A DNA stretch of 64,000 nt from Dyadobacter linearis (GTDB lineage Bacteria; Bacteroidota; Bacteroidia; Cytophagales; Spirosomataceae). Location of the stretch: positions 124,001 through 188,000 of the forward strand of contig NZ_CAJRAU010000006.1 of NCBI RefSeq assembly GCF_907165045.1, given 5' to 3'. Numbering within the stretch: the stretch's first letter is position 1; each line of letters begins with the position of its first letter. The notes under the pieces were generated by a model. The model ran no database searches and was not told the DNA's origin. It saw only the letters and a program-made list of their open reading frames with translations. Made by a program: the position numbers and the translations under genes. Positions 38,703 to 46,748 of the stretch are shown here, one piece after another.

Positions 38703-39770
38703 TCAACGGAAATATAACGAAAAATACCTCTGAATATTAACTAACGGATTCAATTCTTTGCCGTTTTCAAGATGCTCCGCAAGCTGCCTCGCAAAAAACG
38801 GTCCGAGCGTTACTCCCTTCGTTCCTAACCCATTGAATATAGCCACATTAGCATGATCCGGATGGATACCAATCAGCGGGCGGCGGTCTTTCACGGAGGG
38901 CCTCACTCCCGCGCTGGCAGAGGTAATCCGATAAGGTATCCTGATCAAAGCTTCCAGTTTTTCATTTATTTCCGCTGTCCCCGAATCAGTCGGTTCCCAG
39001 TCGAGCGGATCCCAGGAATACGTCGCTCCTACCCGCATTGAGTGCTCCTTTACCGGCAACATGAATATTCCCTGATTCACAATATACCCGGGCAATACCT
39101 GATCCGTGGCCACTTCCAGGATCTGACCTTTAACCGGCGCAAACGGCAGCCACTCAAAAAACGGATTATTTACACCAAAAAATCCCTGACAAAAAACAAC
39201 TGTCCCAAAACTCAAATCCTTCCAGAATACACTTTCCGGCTCAACCCGGAGATCGGCAAGAGCGAATGTGGATTCCATGTAACTATCTAATTCAGAGAGC
39301 AACTCCCTGCTCTTTTCCAAAAACAAAGGCAGATCAACCCAGCCCGCCTGGATCACTTCCAAACCACCAAAGCGTGACTCGACATAATGCGATAAATCAG
39401 TTCGGTTGTCGGCGGCAATGTAGGGTGAAATGGAAGGGTCGGCTGTTTGAGCGAGATACGTATTCTGCTCTTCAATCGATCGGAACGGACGAAAAATGGG
39501 TGTGGAATAGATCAATTTACAGTTTAACCTGCTTTCAAGGTCACCGTAGAATTTTTGGGCATAAGGAAAAAGATCGTCTGCAAGCCAGGTTTTTACCAGC
39601 TTTTTGCCGGTTAGAGGATTAAAAATTCCGGCGGCTACTTTGGTTGAAGAAGGCATGGAAGAATCGCCGATCACTAATACCTTTTTCCCCATTTCCAGCA
39701 AATGCAAAGCCAGTGAGGTACCAGCGAGGCCTTGCCCGACAATCAGATAATCGTAGTCTTTTGGAGTCAT
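38703..39770 (-). CDS. FAD-dependent oxidoreductase (DAO family)
   Basis: 355 residues. The dinucleotide-binding motif VGQGLAGTSLALHLLEMG lies at 11-28 and the second ribose-binding strand ends at VLVIG. The C-terminal GLGTKGVTLGPFFARQLAEH is typical of D-amino-acid-oxidase-like and MnmC C-domain-like proteins (glycine oxidase group). The substrate is unknown. Its start codon overlaps the cmk stop (ATGA), and the TolB-like gene follows after 17 bases, so cmk, this gene and the TolB-like gene probably form one transcript. Confidence 0.85.
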   Translation of the reverse strand: MTPKDYDYLIVGQGLAGTSLALHLLEMGKKVLVIGDSSMPSSTKVAAGIFNPLTGKKLVKTWLADDLFPYAQKFYGDLESRLNCKLIYSTPIFRPFRSIEEQNTYLAQTADPSISPYIAADNRTDLSHYVESRFGGLEVIQAGWVDLPLFLEKSRELLSELDSYMESTFALADLRVEPESVFWKDLSFGTVVFCQGFFGVNNPFFEWLPFAPVKGQILEVATDQVLPGYIVNQGIFMLPVKEHSMRVGATYSWDPLDWEPTDSGTAEINEKLEALIRIPYRITSASAGVRPSVKDRRPLIGIHPDHANVAIFNGLGTKGVTLGPFFARQLAEHLENGKELNPLVNIQRYFSLYFR

Positions 39771-40483
39771 TGCTGGATCTTGCTGGCATTTCGGCGACGT
39801 AGCGAAAGTCCGATCTGCTCGTCGGCTAGGCGTACTACCAATTCCACCTGCTCGTCGAGTGTCATCAGTGAATTGTCAATATAAACAGCATCTTCCGCCT
39901 GCCTGAGTGGACTTTCGGCGCGGTGCGTATCAATGTGATCGCGCATTTTCAGATTTTCGGCGATTTCGGCCAGCCCTACCAGCTCGCCCTTTTCCAAAAG
40001 CTCGGTTTGCCGGCGCTGGGCGCGGATCAGCGGGTCTGCGGTCATGAAAATTTTTAGTTCGGCCTGCGGAAAAACGACAGTCCCAATATCTCGACCATCC
40101 ATAACAATACCTTTCATTTTCCCCATTCGCTGCTGCTGCGCAACCAATGCGTGCCGGACTTCCGCAATCGCGCTCACGTCGCTTACTTTTTCAGAAACAT
40201 ACATTTTCCGGATTTCATCTTCCACATTAATACCATTCAGATAAGTATCATTGCGGCCCAGCTCGGCGTGGCGACGGAAGGAAATTTGAATCGAGTTGAG
40301 CGCCTGTTCTACTTCCTTCGGGTTCGTAAGTGTAATATGGTTTTGTATAAAATAGAGCGTCACCGCCCGATACATGGCGCCTGTGTCGATATAAGGATAG
40401 TTGAGCTGCTTTGCAACCTGTTTTGCAGTTGTGCTTTTGCCACAGCTGGAATAGCCATCGATTGCAACAATGATTTTTGGCAT
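39767..40483 (-). CDS. cmk: Cytidylate kinase
   Basis: 238 residues. P-loop GYSSCGKST at 10-18, then DTGAMYRAVTL near 33, the CMP-kinase motif MDGRDIGTVVFP near 129, and the Arg-rich lid ADPLIRAQRRQTEL. Cmk phosphorylates CMP and dCMP. It is slightly longer than the usual 225 residues, with a basic tail ending RRRNASKIQQ. The stop codon overlaps the start of the downstream FAD oxidoreductase by four bases. Upstream, 135 bases separate it from the acetyltransferase gene; no terminator is obvious there. Confidence 0.96.
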   Translation of the reverse strand: MPKIIVAIDGYSSCGKSTTAKQVAKQLNYPYIDTGAMYRAVTLYFIQNHITLTNPKEVEQALNSIQISFRRHAELGRNDTYLNGINVEDEIRKMYVSEKVSDVSAIAEVRHALVAQQQRMGKMKGIVMDGRDIGTVVFPQAELKIFMTADPLIRAQRRQTELLEKGELVGLAEIAENLKMRDHIDTHRAESPLRQAEDAVYIDNSLMTLDEQVELVVRLADEQIGLSLRRRNASKIQQ

Positions 40484-40618
40484 AGTTTAGTGAAGTAATT
40501 TCTGGCCGCAAAGAAAATTCACAGAGCAGAAATGAGAATATCGTGAACTATGCAAAAATAGAGGAAAGTACCAGCCGAGGTCTTTTTTCAGCCAAGTTTT
40601 TAATCGTAAAAGAAATTA

Positions 40619-41128
40619 TCACAGAGCGAGCCTGACAAACAAATGTTCATCTAATACGACTCCGTTTTTGATAATAGCTTTGTGATGAACTGCTTCCAGC
40701 TCGTACCCTGCCTTTTCGAGCACGCGTTTGGAAGCACTATTTGTTTCAAATACACCTGCAAACAATCTGGTAATGGAGGTATTTTGAAAGATCCAGTCGG
40801 TCATCTGAACCAATGCGGCGGTAGCTATATTCTTTCCCCAGTAAGGTTCGCCCAGCCAGTAGCCGATCTCTGCATTATTACGATAAATGTCTTCCTGGCG
40901 CAGCACACCTATTCCACCCACAAATTCGTCCTGATAAAAAACAGCCCGCTGAAATGCGTTTGCATTTACTTTGCTGCACATATCGATCCAGTAATGTGCA
41001 TCGGCGAGCGAGTACGGACTCGGGAAATTATCCCGGACGTGGGCCGCTATTTTCGGGTTATCCGCAAGCAAAGCCAGCCGATCGACCATATTCCGATGAA
41101 ATTGTCTCAGCTCGACCTGCTCTTGCAT
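40619..41128 (-). CDS. RimJ/RimL-type GNAT acetyltransferase
   Basis: 169 residues. Typical RimJ/RimL-like segments are visible: IGYWLGEPYWGKNIATAAL binds acetyl-CoA, LFAGVFETNSASKRVLEKAG is motif B, and YELEAVHHKAIIKNG is the end of the fold. These enzymes acetylate protein N-termini or small amines; the substrate is unknown. It starts 3 bases after the lutC stop codon and so is probably the third gene of the lutB-lutC transcript, although no role in lactate use is apparent. Confidence 0.88.
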   Translation of the reverse strand: MQEQVELRQFHRNMVDRLALLADNPKIAAHVRDNFPSPYSLADAHYWIDMCSKVNANAFQRAVFYQDEFVGGIGVLRQEDIYRNNAEIGYWLGEPYWGKNIATAALVQMTDWIFQNTSITRLFAGVFETNSASKRVLEKAGYELEAVHHKAIIKNGVVLDEHLFVRLAL

Positions 41129-41131
41129 TTT

Positions 41132-41719
41132 TTAGAAGTCTTCAACCAAAAATATCACCATACTCCGGGCCCCGTGTGCGCCTACCACCAGTGACTGCTC
41201 AATATCAGCGGTTTTCGACGGACCAGCAATAAAACATCCCCAACCGGTGGTATCCGTCAATCGCTCGTAGGCGTCGTGCATATTGTTCACGATCGCGCTT
41301 CTGGGTATTGCCAGTGCCAGATTTTGGGTGATAAAAGGCAGAACGCGGTGTGGAAGATAATTGTCCGAGATCCACACCGCCCCATTTTCAGCGACACCGA
41401 ATTCTGCTTTTAAGATCAATATCTCGATCATTTCCAGCTCGTGCGGATCCGCTACATTTAAACTGAAATCCGCCCAGATATTTAGCTCGGGAATGGTCGT
41501 GGCTTTATTTACAACCCCCTCATATAATTCACCCGCCTTTACAGCCAGTTCTTCCCAGTTTTTTACAATAACAACTTCGGTGTAAATAGCGGTCAGCGTT
41601 TCGATAAACTTGCTTTCCGTATCTTCATATTGACTGTCAAAGCGGATATTAGCCGGCAGCGAAGTGCGCTCAGGCTTGTTCAGCCGGATCTTGCGCAGCA
41701 TTTCTTCTCTTGTTTGCAT
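41132..41719 (-). CDS. lutC: LutC-like LUD-domain protein
   Basis: 195 residues from ATG 41719 (MQTREEMLRKI), one base after the lutB stop codon. The LUD domain is recognisable from GVAENGAVWISDN and the end GCFIAGPSKTADIEQSLVVGAHGAR. LutC is part of the LutABC iron-sulfur L-lactate dehydrogenase that oxidises L-lactate to pyruvate without oxygen or NAD. lutB is directly upstream, while lutA lies 2.1 kb away in the sugar operon. All three encode the same complex in other bacteria; function here is inferred from this. Confidence 0.9.
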   Translation of the reverse strand: MQTREEMLRKIRLNKPERTSLPANIRFDSQYEDTESKFIETLTAIYTEVVIVKNWEELAVKAGELYEGVVNKATTIPELNIWADFSLNVADPHELEMIEILILKAEFGVAENGAVWISDNYLPHRVLPFITQNLALAIPRSAIVNNMHDAYERLTDTTGWGCFIAGPSKTADIEQSLVVGAHGARSMVIFLVEDF

Positions 41720-41720
41720 G

Positions 41721-43097
41721 TTACTCTTTACGGTTACGAACGTACCAGTCACGGAAACTTTCCTTCGGCGGCTCCGGCATATCCCGCTGCTTGTACCAGG
41801 GATTCAGGCTGTTATTGACCATAAATGGAACGGTCCGCATCACCGACCTGCCCAGCCTCCCCGACCACTGGTAAAAACGCGGCTGCGATAATACCATCGA
41901 CATCGCACGGATCCCAATTCCTTTTGTCTGCGGCACGTGCCCGCCTTTCGCCAGTACCTGCCTCCATTTATATAGCTGATCGTGAATATCGATTTTGACC
42001 GGACAAACATTGGAGCAGCTTCCGCATAAAGTGCTTGCAAAAGGCAGATCGGCGTTTTTGGTCATATCCAGGTTAGGCGCCAGGATCGAACCGATCGGGC
42101 CGGCCACCGCATTGTGGTAGCTGTGCCCGCCGCTTCTGCGGTACACCGGACAAGTATTCATACAAGCGCCACAGCGAATGCATTTTAATGAATTCCGGAA
42201 ATCTGCGCGCCCAAGTTGGGTAGTACGCCCGTTATCCACTATAATAATATGCATTTCCTGACCTTCACGCGGCTTTTTGAAGTGACTGTTATAGGCAGTA
42301 ACGGGCTGACCGGTAGCACTTCGAGCCAGCAATCTCAAAAATACGCCCAGATGCTCCTGCTTAGGGATGATCTTTTCGAAACCCATACTTGCAATATGAA
42401 TATCAGCCAGATGCGCACCCATATCTGCATTCCCTTCATTGGTTGCCACTACAAAAGCGCCTGTATCGGCAACTGCGAAGTTGACGCCTGTTAATGCCGC
42501 ACGGCGGGTCATGAATTTGTCACGTAAATGCTGACGCGCCGCCTCGGCGAGGTATTGCGGGTCAGTGGCGCCGGCTTCCGTTCCAAGATGTTCGTGGAAA
42601 AGGTCGCCGATATCTTTCTTCTTTAAATGTATAGCCGGCAGCACAATGTGGCTCGGCGGCTCATTCCGGAGCTGCACAATCCGTTCGCCCAGGTCAGTAT
42701 CAATTACGTCAATTCCGTTTTTCGATAAAAACTCATTCATGTGACATTCCTCGGTCAGCATGGATTTGCTTTTTACCATGGCGGTAATGCCGTGTTGTTT
42801 GAGCAGGTTCAGTACAATTTCATTGTGCTCTGCCGCATTGGCGGCCCAATGTACGTGTACCCCATTCTCTTTTGCCTTTTGCTCAAACTGAACAAGCAGC
42901 TCGTCCATTGCCGACAAAACGTAGTTTTTGATCTGCGATGCCGTTTCTCTCAGCTCTTCCCATTCGGGCAGCAACTTGGAGGATTTGTCCCGTTTCTGGC
43001 GCACAAACCATAGCGTTTCATCGTGCCAGTCTACGTACGGTTCATCCCTGTTGAAGACTTCCGAAGCCTCGGAATGCTCCATGATTGTTTTAGACAT
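41721..43097 (-). CDS. lutB: LutB-like iron-sulfur LUD-domain protein
   Basis: 458 residues. A LUD domain (about 60-290, with VNFAVADTGAFVVATNEGN) is followed by two [4Fe-4S] motifs, KCIRCGACMNTCPV and CGSCSNVCPVKID, and a C-terminal DUF3390-like tail rich in Arg and Pro. It is the electron-carrying subunit of LutABC. lutC begins one base after its stop codon. Its upstream neighbour is the divergent small secreted-protein gene, which separates it from lutA. Confidence 0.95.
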   Translation of the reverse strand: MSKTIMEHSEASEVFNRDEPYVDWHDETLWFVRQKRDKSSKLLPEWEELRETASQIKNYVLSAMDELLVQFEQKAKENGVHVHWAANAAEHNEIVLNLLKQHGITAMVKSKSMLTEECHMNEFLSKNGIDVIDTDLGERIVQLRNEPPSHIVLPAIHLKKKDIGDLFHEHLGTEAGATDPQYLAEAARQHLRDKFMTRRAALTGVNFAVADTGAFVVATNEGNADMGAHLADIHIASMGFEKIIPKQEHLGVFLRLLARSATGQPVTAYNSHFKKPREGQEMHIIIVDNGRTTQLGRADFRNSLKCIRCGACMNTCPVYRRSGGHSYHNAVAGPIGSILAPNLDMTKNADLPFASTLCGSCSNVCPVKIDIHDQLYKWRQVLAKGGHVPQTKGIGIRAMSMVLSQPRFYQWSGRLGRSVMRTVPFMVNNSLNPWYKQRDMPEPPKESFRDWYVRNRKE

Positions 43098-43223
43098 AGT
43101 TATCTTAACAATTTAGTAATAGTACTTTTAAAAGAATAAGAATTGTACTTTTCACATTCGTTGCATTATTTGAAGTTTTGAATTTGTTTAAAGAACAACT
43201 TTCAAAAATTAAAAAATTTCCTA

Positions 43224-43254
43224 TTTCATTGTAATGCAATATCTTATACTTTTG
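43224..43254 (+). promoter_or_regulatory. Candidate promoter of the small secreted-protein gene
   Basis: TTTC, 19 bases, then TACTTTTG, one mismatch from TTTG-N19-TAnnTTTG. This places transcription start about 80 bases before the ATG at 43340, giving a long AT-rich leader with a small hairpin near GATCGAAGATC. Confidence 0.55.
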
Positions 43255-43339
43255 AATCACAAAGTTTTTCGATCGAAGATCGGAGTCTTAAATAAAGTTT
43301 AGTTTAACTTTTTTTAGACACATTAAAATTTTCACTCCT

Positions 43340-43735
43340 ATGAAAACCAAAAACACTCTCATTATCGCAGCCTTAACAGGCTTACTTCTATCAGGTTCTG
43401 CCTTGAATTCATTCGCGCAGGACACCAACGTATCTGTTGAAAACACAAAGTCAGCTTCTGACAACCTGAGCATTCTTCAGATTAAACCAATGCAATTCCG
43501 CGTTTCATATAATAACCCGGTTTCGAACACTGTTGCAGTGCGGATCCTGGATACTGAAAACAATGTTCTGTTCTCAGAAAACAAGCGTGTCAACACGAAC
43601 TATCTGAAATATTTCGACTTATCGACCCTGAATGACGGTACTTATACCTTCGAAATCACGGACGGAAAAGAGAAAGCTTCACAATCGTTTGACATTTTGA
43701 CTACAACCAGCCGCGTTGTTTCTTCAATCAACTAA
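43340..43735 (+). CDS. Small secreted beta-sandwich protein
   Basis: 131 residues with a clear signal peptide (MKTKNTLIIAALTGLLLSGS, cleavage near SFA-QDT). The mature part is about 100 residues of alternating strands: MQFRVSYNNPVSNTVAVRIL, then a DLSTLNDGTYTFEITDGKEK segment. The latter resembles T9SS sorting domains or DUF3244-like domains, though here it is most of the protein. Such short exported proteins are plentiful in Dyadobacter-like genomes; their role is not known to me. It is divergent from lutB and convergent with lutA, physically splitting the lut genes. A terminator follows. Confidence 0.8.
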   Translation: MKTKNTLIIAALTGLLLSGSALNSFAQDTNVSVENTKSASDNLSILQIKPMQFRVSYNNPVSNTVAVRILDTENNVLFSENKRVNTNYLKYFDLSTLNDGTYTFEITDGKEKASQSFDILTTTSRVVSSIN

Positions 43736-43797
43736 CAACAAGCTGTTCTCAGATTCTGATTAGCGTGGTACGCCACGCCTTCCGTAAACTTTGTAAA

Positions 43798-43838
43798 TGC
43801 CGGGACTCACACGATGGGTTCCGGTATTTGTTTTTTTA
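43798..43838 (+). terminator. Terminator of the small secreted-protein gene
   Basis: A stem of about 8 bp (TGCCGGGA and TTCCGGTA, two G-T pairs) with a 13-base loop is followed by TTTGTTTTTTT. It overlaps the last codons of the convergent lutA gene. Confidence 0.65.
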
Positions 43839-44586
43839 CCGCACTATTAAGAATTTCAGCAATGTGCTTGATCTGCACATTCGAGTTACTTCTTTTCAAA
43901 ATCCCGCCTAAATGCATCAGGCAGCTCATATCCGAGCCGGTAATATATTCTGCATTGTGCCTGATATGGTCCGCTACCCTGTCTTTTCCCATTTTGACAG
44001 AAACTGCTTCTTCACTCACACAAAAGGTCCCGCCAAATCCGCAGCATTCGTCAGTCCTGTCCAGATCGATCAGTTCCAGTCCTTTTACCTGTTTCAATAA
44101 AAAAACCGGCTTCGAAAAGGGCGCTGCATTCAGCTCAGACATTTGTGAAAGATGCAGCCCGCGCTGACCGTGGCAACCCTGATGCAGTCCGACCCTGTAC
44201 GGAAACTCGGCTTCTATATGTTCTATTTTTAAAATATCAGTCATAAACTCAACGAGTTCATACACTCTTTTTCTGAGCACTTTTGATTCGTCGGCCCTGT
44301 TATCTGCCTTCAAATGCTCTTTGATATGCAGTACGCAGCTTCCAGAGGGTGAAACCACATAGTCACAATCCGAAAACAGATCGAAAAAAAGGTTATCGCA
44401 TGGACGGGCGAGATGCTCGAAACCGGAGTTGGCCATCGGCTGCCCGCAACAGGTTTGATTTGTTGGAAATGTAACCCGGCAGCCCAGCTTTTCGAGTAAT
44501 TCAAGGGTAGCGATTCCTACCTGCGGATAAAACTGGTCCACGTAGCAGGGAATAAATAATCCGATTTTGAGGCTTGAGTAGTTCAT
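43807..44586 (-). CDS. lutA: LutA-like (Fe-S)-binding protein
   Basis: 259 residues with two CCG domains: TCCGQPMANSGF near residue 40 and DECCGFGGTFCV near residue 180, each thought to bind an iron-sulfur cluster. Length and motifs fit LutA (YkgE), the third LutABC subunit, rather than GlcF or HdrB. It is the last gene of the sugar catabolic run, 2 bases after the degenerate phosphatase-fold gene, and is separated from lutBC by a gene on the opposite strand. A role in oxidising L-lactate released by the sugar pathway is inferred from both. Confidence 0.93.
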   Translation of the reverse strand: MNYSSLKIGLFIPCYVDQFYPQVGIATLELLEKLGCRVTFPTNQTCCGQPMANSGFEHLARPCDNLFFDLFSDCDYVVSPSGSCVLHIKEHLKADNRADESKVLRKRVYELVEFMTDILKIEHIEAEFPYRVGLHQGCHGQRGLHLSQMSELNAAPFSKPVFLLKQVKGLELIDLDRTDECCGFGGTFCVSEEAVSVKMGKDRVADHIRHNAEYITGSDMSCLMHLGGILKRSNSNVQIKHIAEILNSAVKKQIPEPIV

Positions 44587-44588
44587 TT

Positions 44589-45380
44589 TTACCAGAATTC
44601 AATGGTGGCAATTATAGGATAGTGATCGGAAACGCCGGGATAATTTCTAAGCACTTTATAGTTTTTAATGCGAACCTTGGTATTAAGCAATGCAAAAATA
44701 TAGTCGAGCCGGTCGCCGGGAAGTCCCTCGTTCCAGGTCTGCAATTGTGATCCCTGCGCCGCGTCCTGCCAGTTTTTCCGGAAAGAGAAGTACGGCTGTT
44801 CGTTCGGTCTCGCGCCCATATCCATTCCGATCAATACCGGCTGAATGCTGTTGACGAGCATTTGGTTAATGTAAGCCGCCTGCAACGCCCTATCCATGAC
44901 CGACGCATATTCCAGTCTCGAATTACACATCCGGAACGTGAGTCCGCGCACCGGGTTGACCAATCCGCACAACAACACTTTCGGATCTGCGCCGGCGGTC
45001 GTAGGAAGCTGAATGGTCTGGGTATTTTCGAAATGCCATTTAGACAAAATCCCCACTCCCTGCGACCCATTTTCCGACCTGTCGGCTTCACCGTACACAT
45101 AATGCATTCCGGTTTGCACAGCAATTTGCCGGAGCTGGAACTGCGTTTTTCCTTTATCAACCAGACTATCAACCGCTTGCAATGCGATCAGATCAGGTTT
45201 ATGGTCTGCAATAATTTTCAGAATATCCCGCAGATTCGACTCCTCGTCCATATTCAGTCCATGCCGGATATTGAAGCTCATCACTTTTACCTCCAAGGCA
45301 CGGCGGGGTTGTGACGCAGATAAGCTGCACGATATGATTGTAATGAATAAAAAGTAGCCTAATCTGCTCAACCTGCTCAA
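44589..45380 (-). CDS. Endonuclease/exonuclease/phosphatase-fold protein with degenerate active site
   Basis: 263 residues. The start is non-ATG: an in-frame stop lies directly upstream of TTG 45380, and the first ATG is inside the conserved core. A hydrophobic signal (LGYFLFITIISCSLSAS) suggests export, possibly as a lipoprotein. The fold is clear from VMSFNIRHG, GDRLDYIFA and SDHYPI. However, the catalytic Glu of the LQEV motif is Ala69 (LIALQAVD), the THLD His is Arg (NSRLEY), and the GDFN motif reads GMDMGARPN, so its Asn is missing. Catalysis is therefore doubtful. It sits between the mutarotase and lutA genes in the operon. Confidence 0.8.
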   Translation of the reverse strand: MSRLSRLGYFLFITIISCSLSASQPRRALEVKVMSFNIRHGLNMDEESNLRDILKIIADHKPDLIALQAVDSLVDKGKTQFQLRQIAVQTGMHYVYGEADRSENGSQGVGILSKWHFENTQTIQLPTTAGADPKVLLCGLVNPVRGLTFRMCNSRLEYASVMDRALQAAYINQMLVNSIQPVLIGMDMGARPNEQPYFSFRKNWQDAAQGSQLQTWNEGLPGDRLDYIFALLNTKVRIKNYKVLRNYPGVSDHYPIIATIEFW

Positions 45381-45411
45381 TTACTGGTACACAATCCGTT
45401 TTCTTTTATGG

Positions 45412-45741
45412 TCAGAGGGCAAATATCTGGTTCATCAAAACCCACTTTTCGCCAGGTTTCGCTTCGGGCAGCGCCTGCTGATATTTCCACATCAGCTGCT
45501 CCCATTCCTGGACTTTCTCATTCGCCGCATCCATTTCTGCTTTCTTTTCAAAACTAAAATCGTCTTCCGTTTCCATGATCATAAAAAGGCGGTTGCCGAG
45601 CCGGTAAATATCCATTACCGTAATGCCCGCGTCGCGTATGCTTTTCTCGATCTCCGGTCTGATCTGCTTATGGTAACCTTCGTATTCGCTGATCATTTCA
45701 GGATCATTGACCAAATCCACGGTAAGACAGTATCTTTTCAT
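45412..45741 (-). CDS. L-rhamnose/L-fucose mutarotase (RhaM/DUF718 family)
   Basis: 109 residues, the normal length. Characteristic residues include the N-terminal YCLTVDLVNDPEMISEYEGY, HKQIRPEIEKSIRDAGIT and the end EAKPGEKWVLMNQIFAL, with the catalytic His/Tyr region near residue 23. The family interconverts alpha and beta anomers of 6-deoxy sugars; a branch called L-fucose mutarotase type 2 occurs in non-phosphorylating fucose operons. The gene starts 5 bases after the lactonase stop codon. With the other genes here, L-fucose is the likeliest substrate, but L-rhamnose cannot be ruled out. Confidence 0.9.
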   Translation of the reverse strand: MKRYCLTVDLVNDPEMISEYEGYHKQIRPEIEKSIRDAGITVMDIYRLGNRLFMIMETEDDFSFEKKAEMDAANEKVQEWEQLMWKYQQALPEAKPGEKWVLMNQIFAL

Positions 45742-45746
45742 TTTTA

Positions 45747-46577
45747 TTAAATATCAAGATTGTAAAAATCGACTGCATTCTGTCCCATTACGCGCTTCGC
45801 CTCAGAGTCTGAAAACATGCTCAGATAATCGGTCAGAATACCTTTTGCACCTTCGTATTCGGCGGCTACCAGACAAACCGGCCAGTCGGAGCCGAACATC
45901 AGCCGCTCAGTACCAAATGCTTCAAAAACAACATCGAGGTAAGGTCTGAAATCCGCTTTCTCCCAGTTTTGCCAATCTGCTTCGGTTACCATTCCAGACA
46001 CTTTACAGCTCACATTCGGAAGCTCGGCCAGTGCCCGTATATCGTCGGCCCAAGGTTGCATTTGCCCATTTTTGATCAACGGTTTGGCAATATGATCAAG
46101 CACGAAATGCACATTAGGTAGCTTCACAGCGAAGTTGAATGCCTCTTTCAGCTGATTTTGATGGATCAGAATATCGTAAGTGAAATCAAATGCGACCAGC
46201 TGCCCTACTCCTTTTATAAAATCAGGTTGTAGTAAAAAACCTTCCGGCTGCCCCTGCGCTACGTGCCGGAACCCTTTCAGCTTTTCAAACTGAGAGTACT
46301 TTTCCAACTTATCATACAGATCCGCTGAAAACAGATCCACCCAGCCCACTACACCTTTTACAATATCATTCGCTTCCGCGAGTTGCAGCAAAAATTCAGT
46401 TTCCGAATCCGTGGAAGAAGCCTGTACCGCCACACAACCGTTTACGCCATTCGCTTTTAACACCGGTTTGAGATTTTCCGGCAAAAAGTTTTTGCGGATC
46501 ACCCCCATTTCCGGCGTGATCCAAGAATCCCGCTCCTCATCAAATATCCAGAAATGCTGGTGGCTGTCGATTGTCAT
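45747..46577 (-). CDS. Amidohydrolase, likely L-fucono-1,5-lactonase (COG3618)
   Basis: 276 residues from ATG 46577 (MTIDSHQHFW); the upstream in-frame ATG lies in a repeat region and is unlikely. The metal-binding start DSHQHFW, then LDHIAKP and MFGSDWPVC near residue 240 place it in the amidohydrolase-2 group that hydrolyses sugar lactones. In non-phosphorylating fucose or rhamnose pathways this enzyme opens the aldonolactone made by the sugar dehydrogenase. It is co-directional with the FAH-family gene, with a repeat-filled gap of 160 bases between them. Confidence 0.85.
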   Translation of the reverse strand: MTIDSHQHFWIFDEERDSWITPEMGVIRKNFLPENLKPVLKANGVNGCVAVQASSTDSETEFLLQLAEANDIVKGVVGWVDLFSADLYDKLEKYSQFEKLKGFRHVAQGQPEGFLLQPDFIKGVGQLVAFDFTYDILIHQNQLKEAFNFAVKLPNVHFVLDHIAKPLIKNGQMQPWADDIRALAELPNVSCKVSGMVTEADWQNWEKADFRPYLDVVFEAFGTERLMFGSDWPVCLVAAEYEGAKGILTDYLSMFSDSEAKRVMGQNAVDFYNLDI

Positions 46578-46586
46578 GATTTTGTT

Positions 46587-46748
46587 ATTTAGTAGGTCAT
46601 TAATTGTCATTAGTGGTCATTATTGGTCACTTGTTGTCATTGGTGGTCAGTGGTGGTTGGGTATTGTTATAAATTAAAGCAACAAATGACCCAATGACAA
46701 TCAGTGACTATAAATGACAATCAATGACTATCAATGACTATACCTGAC
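46587..46748. repeat. Inverted pair of 10-base-period tandem repeats
   Basis: Right arm (46681-46748): five copies of a 10-base unit AATGACNNNN, such as AATGACAATC. Left arm (46591-46660): the same unit in reverse orientation, with GTCATT every 10 bases. The arms are imperfect reverse complements separated by about 20 bases, so the transcript can fold into a long hairpin between the FAH and lactonase genes. Confidence 0.8.

Noticed and set aside
43763..43778. Hairpin GCGTGG/CCACGC downstream of the small secreted-protein gene
   Set aside because: No T run on either side; the later hairpin at 43798-43838 is the better terminator. It resembles the sigma-factor terminator stem but probably by chance.
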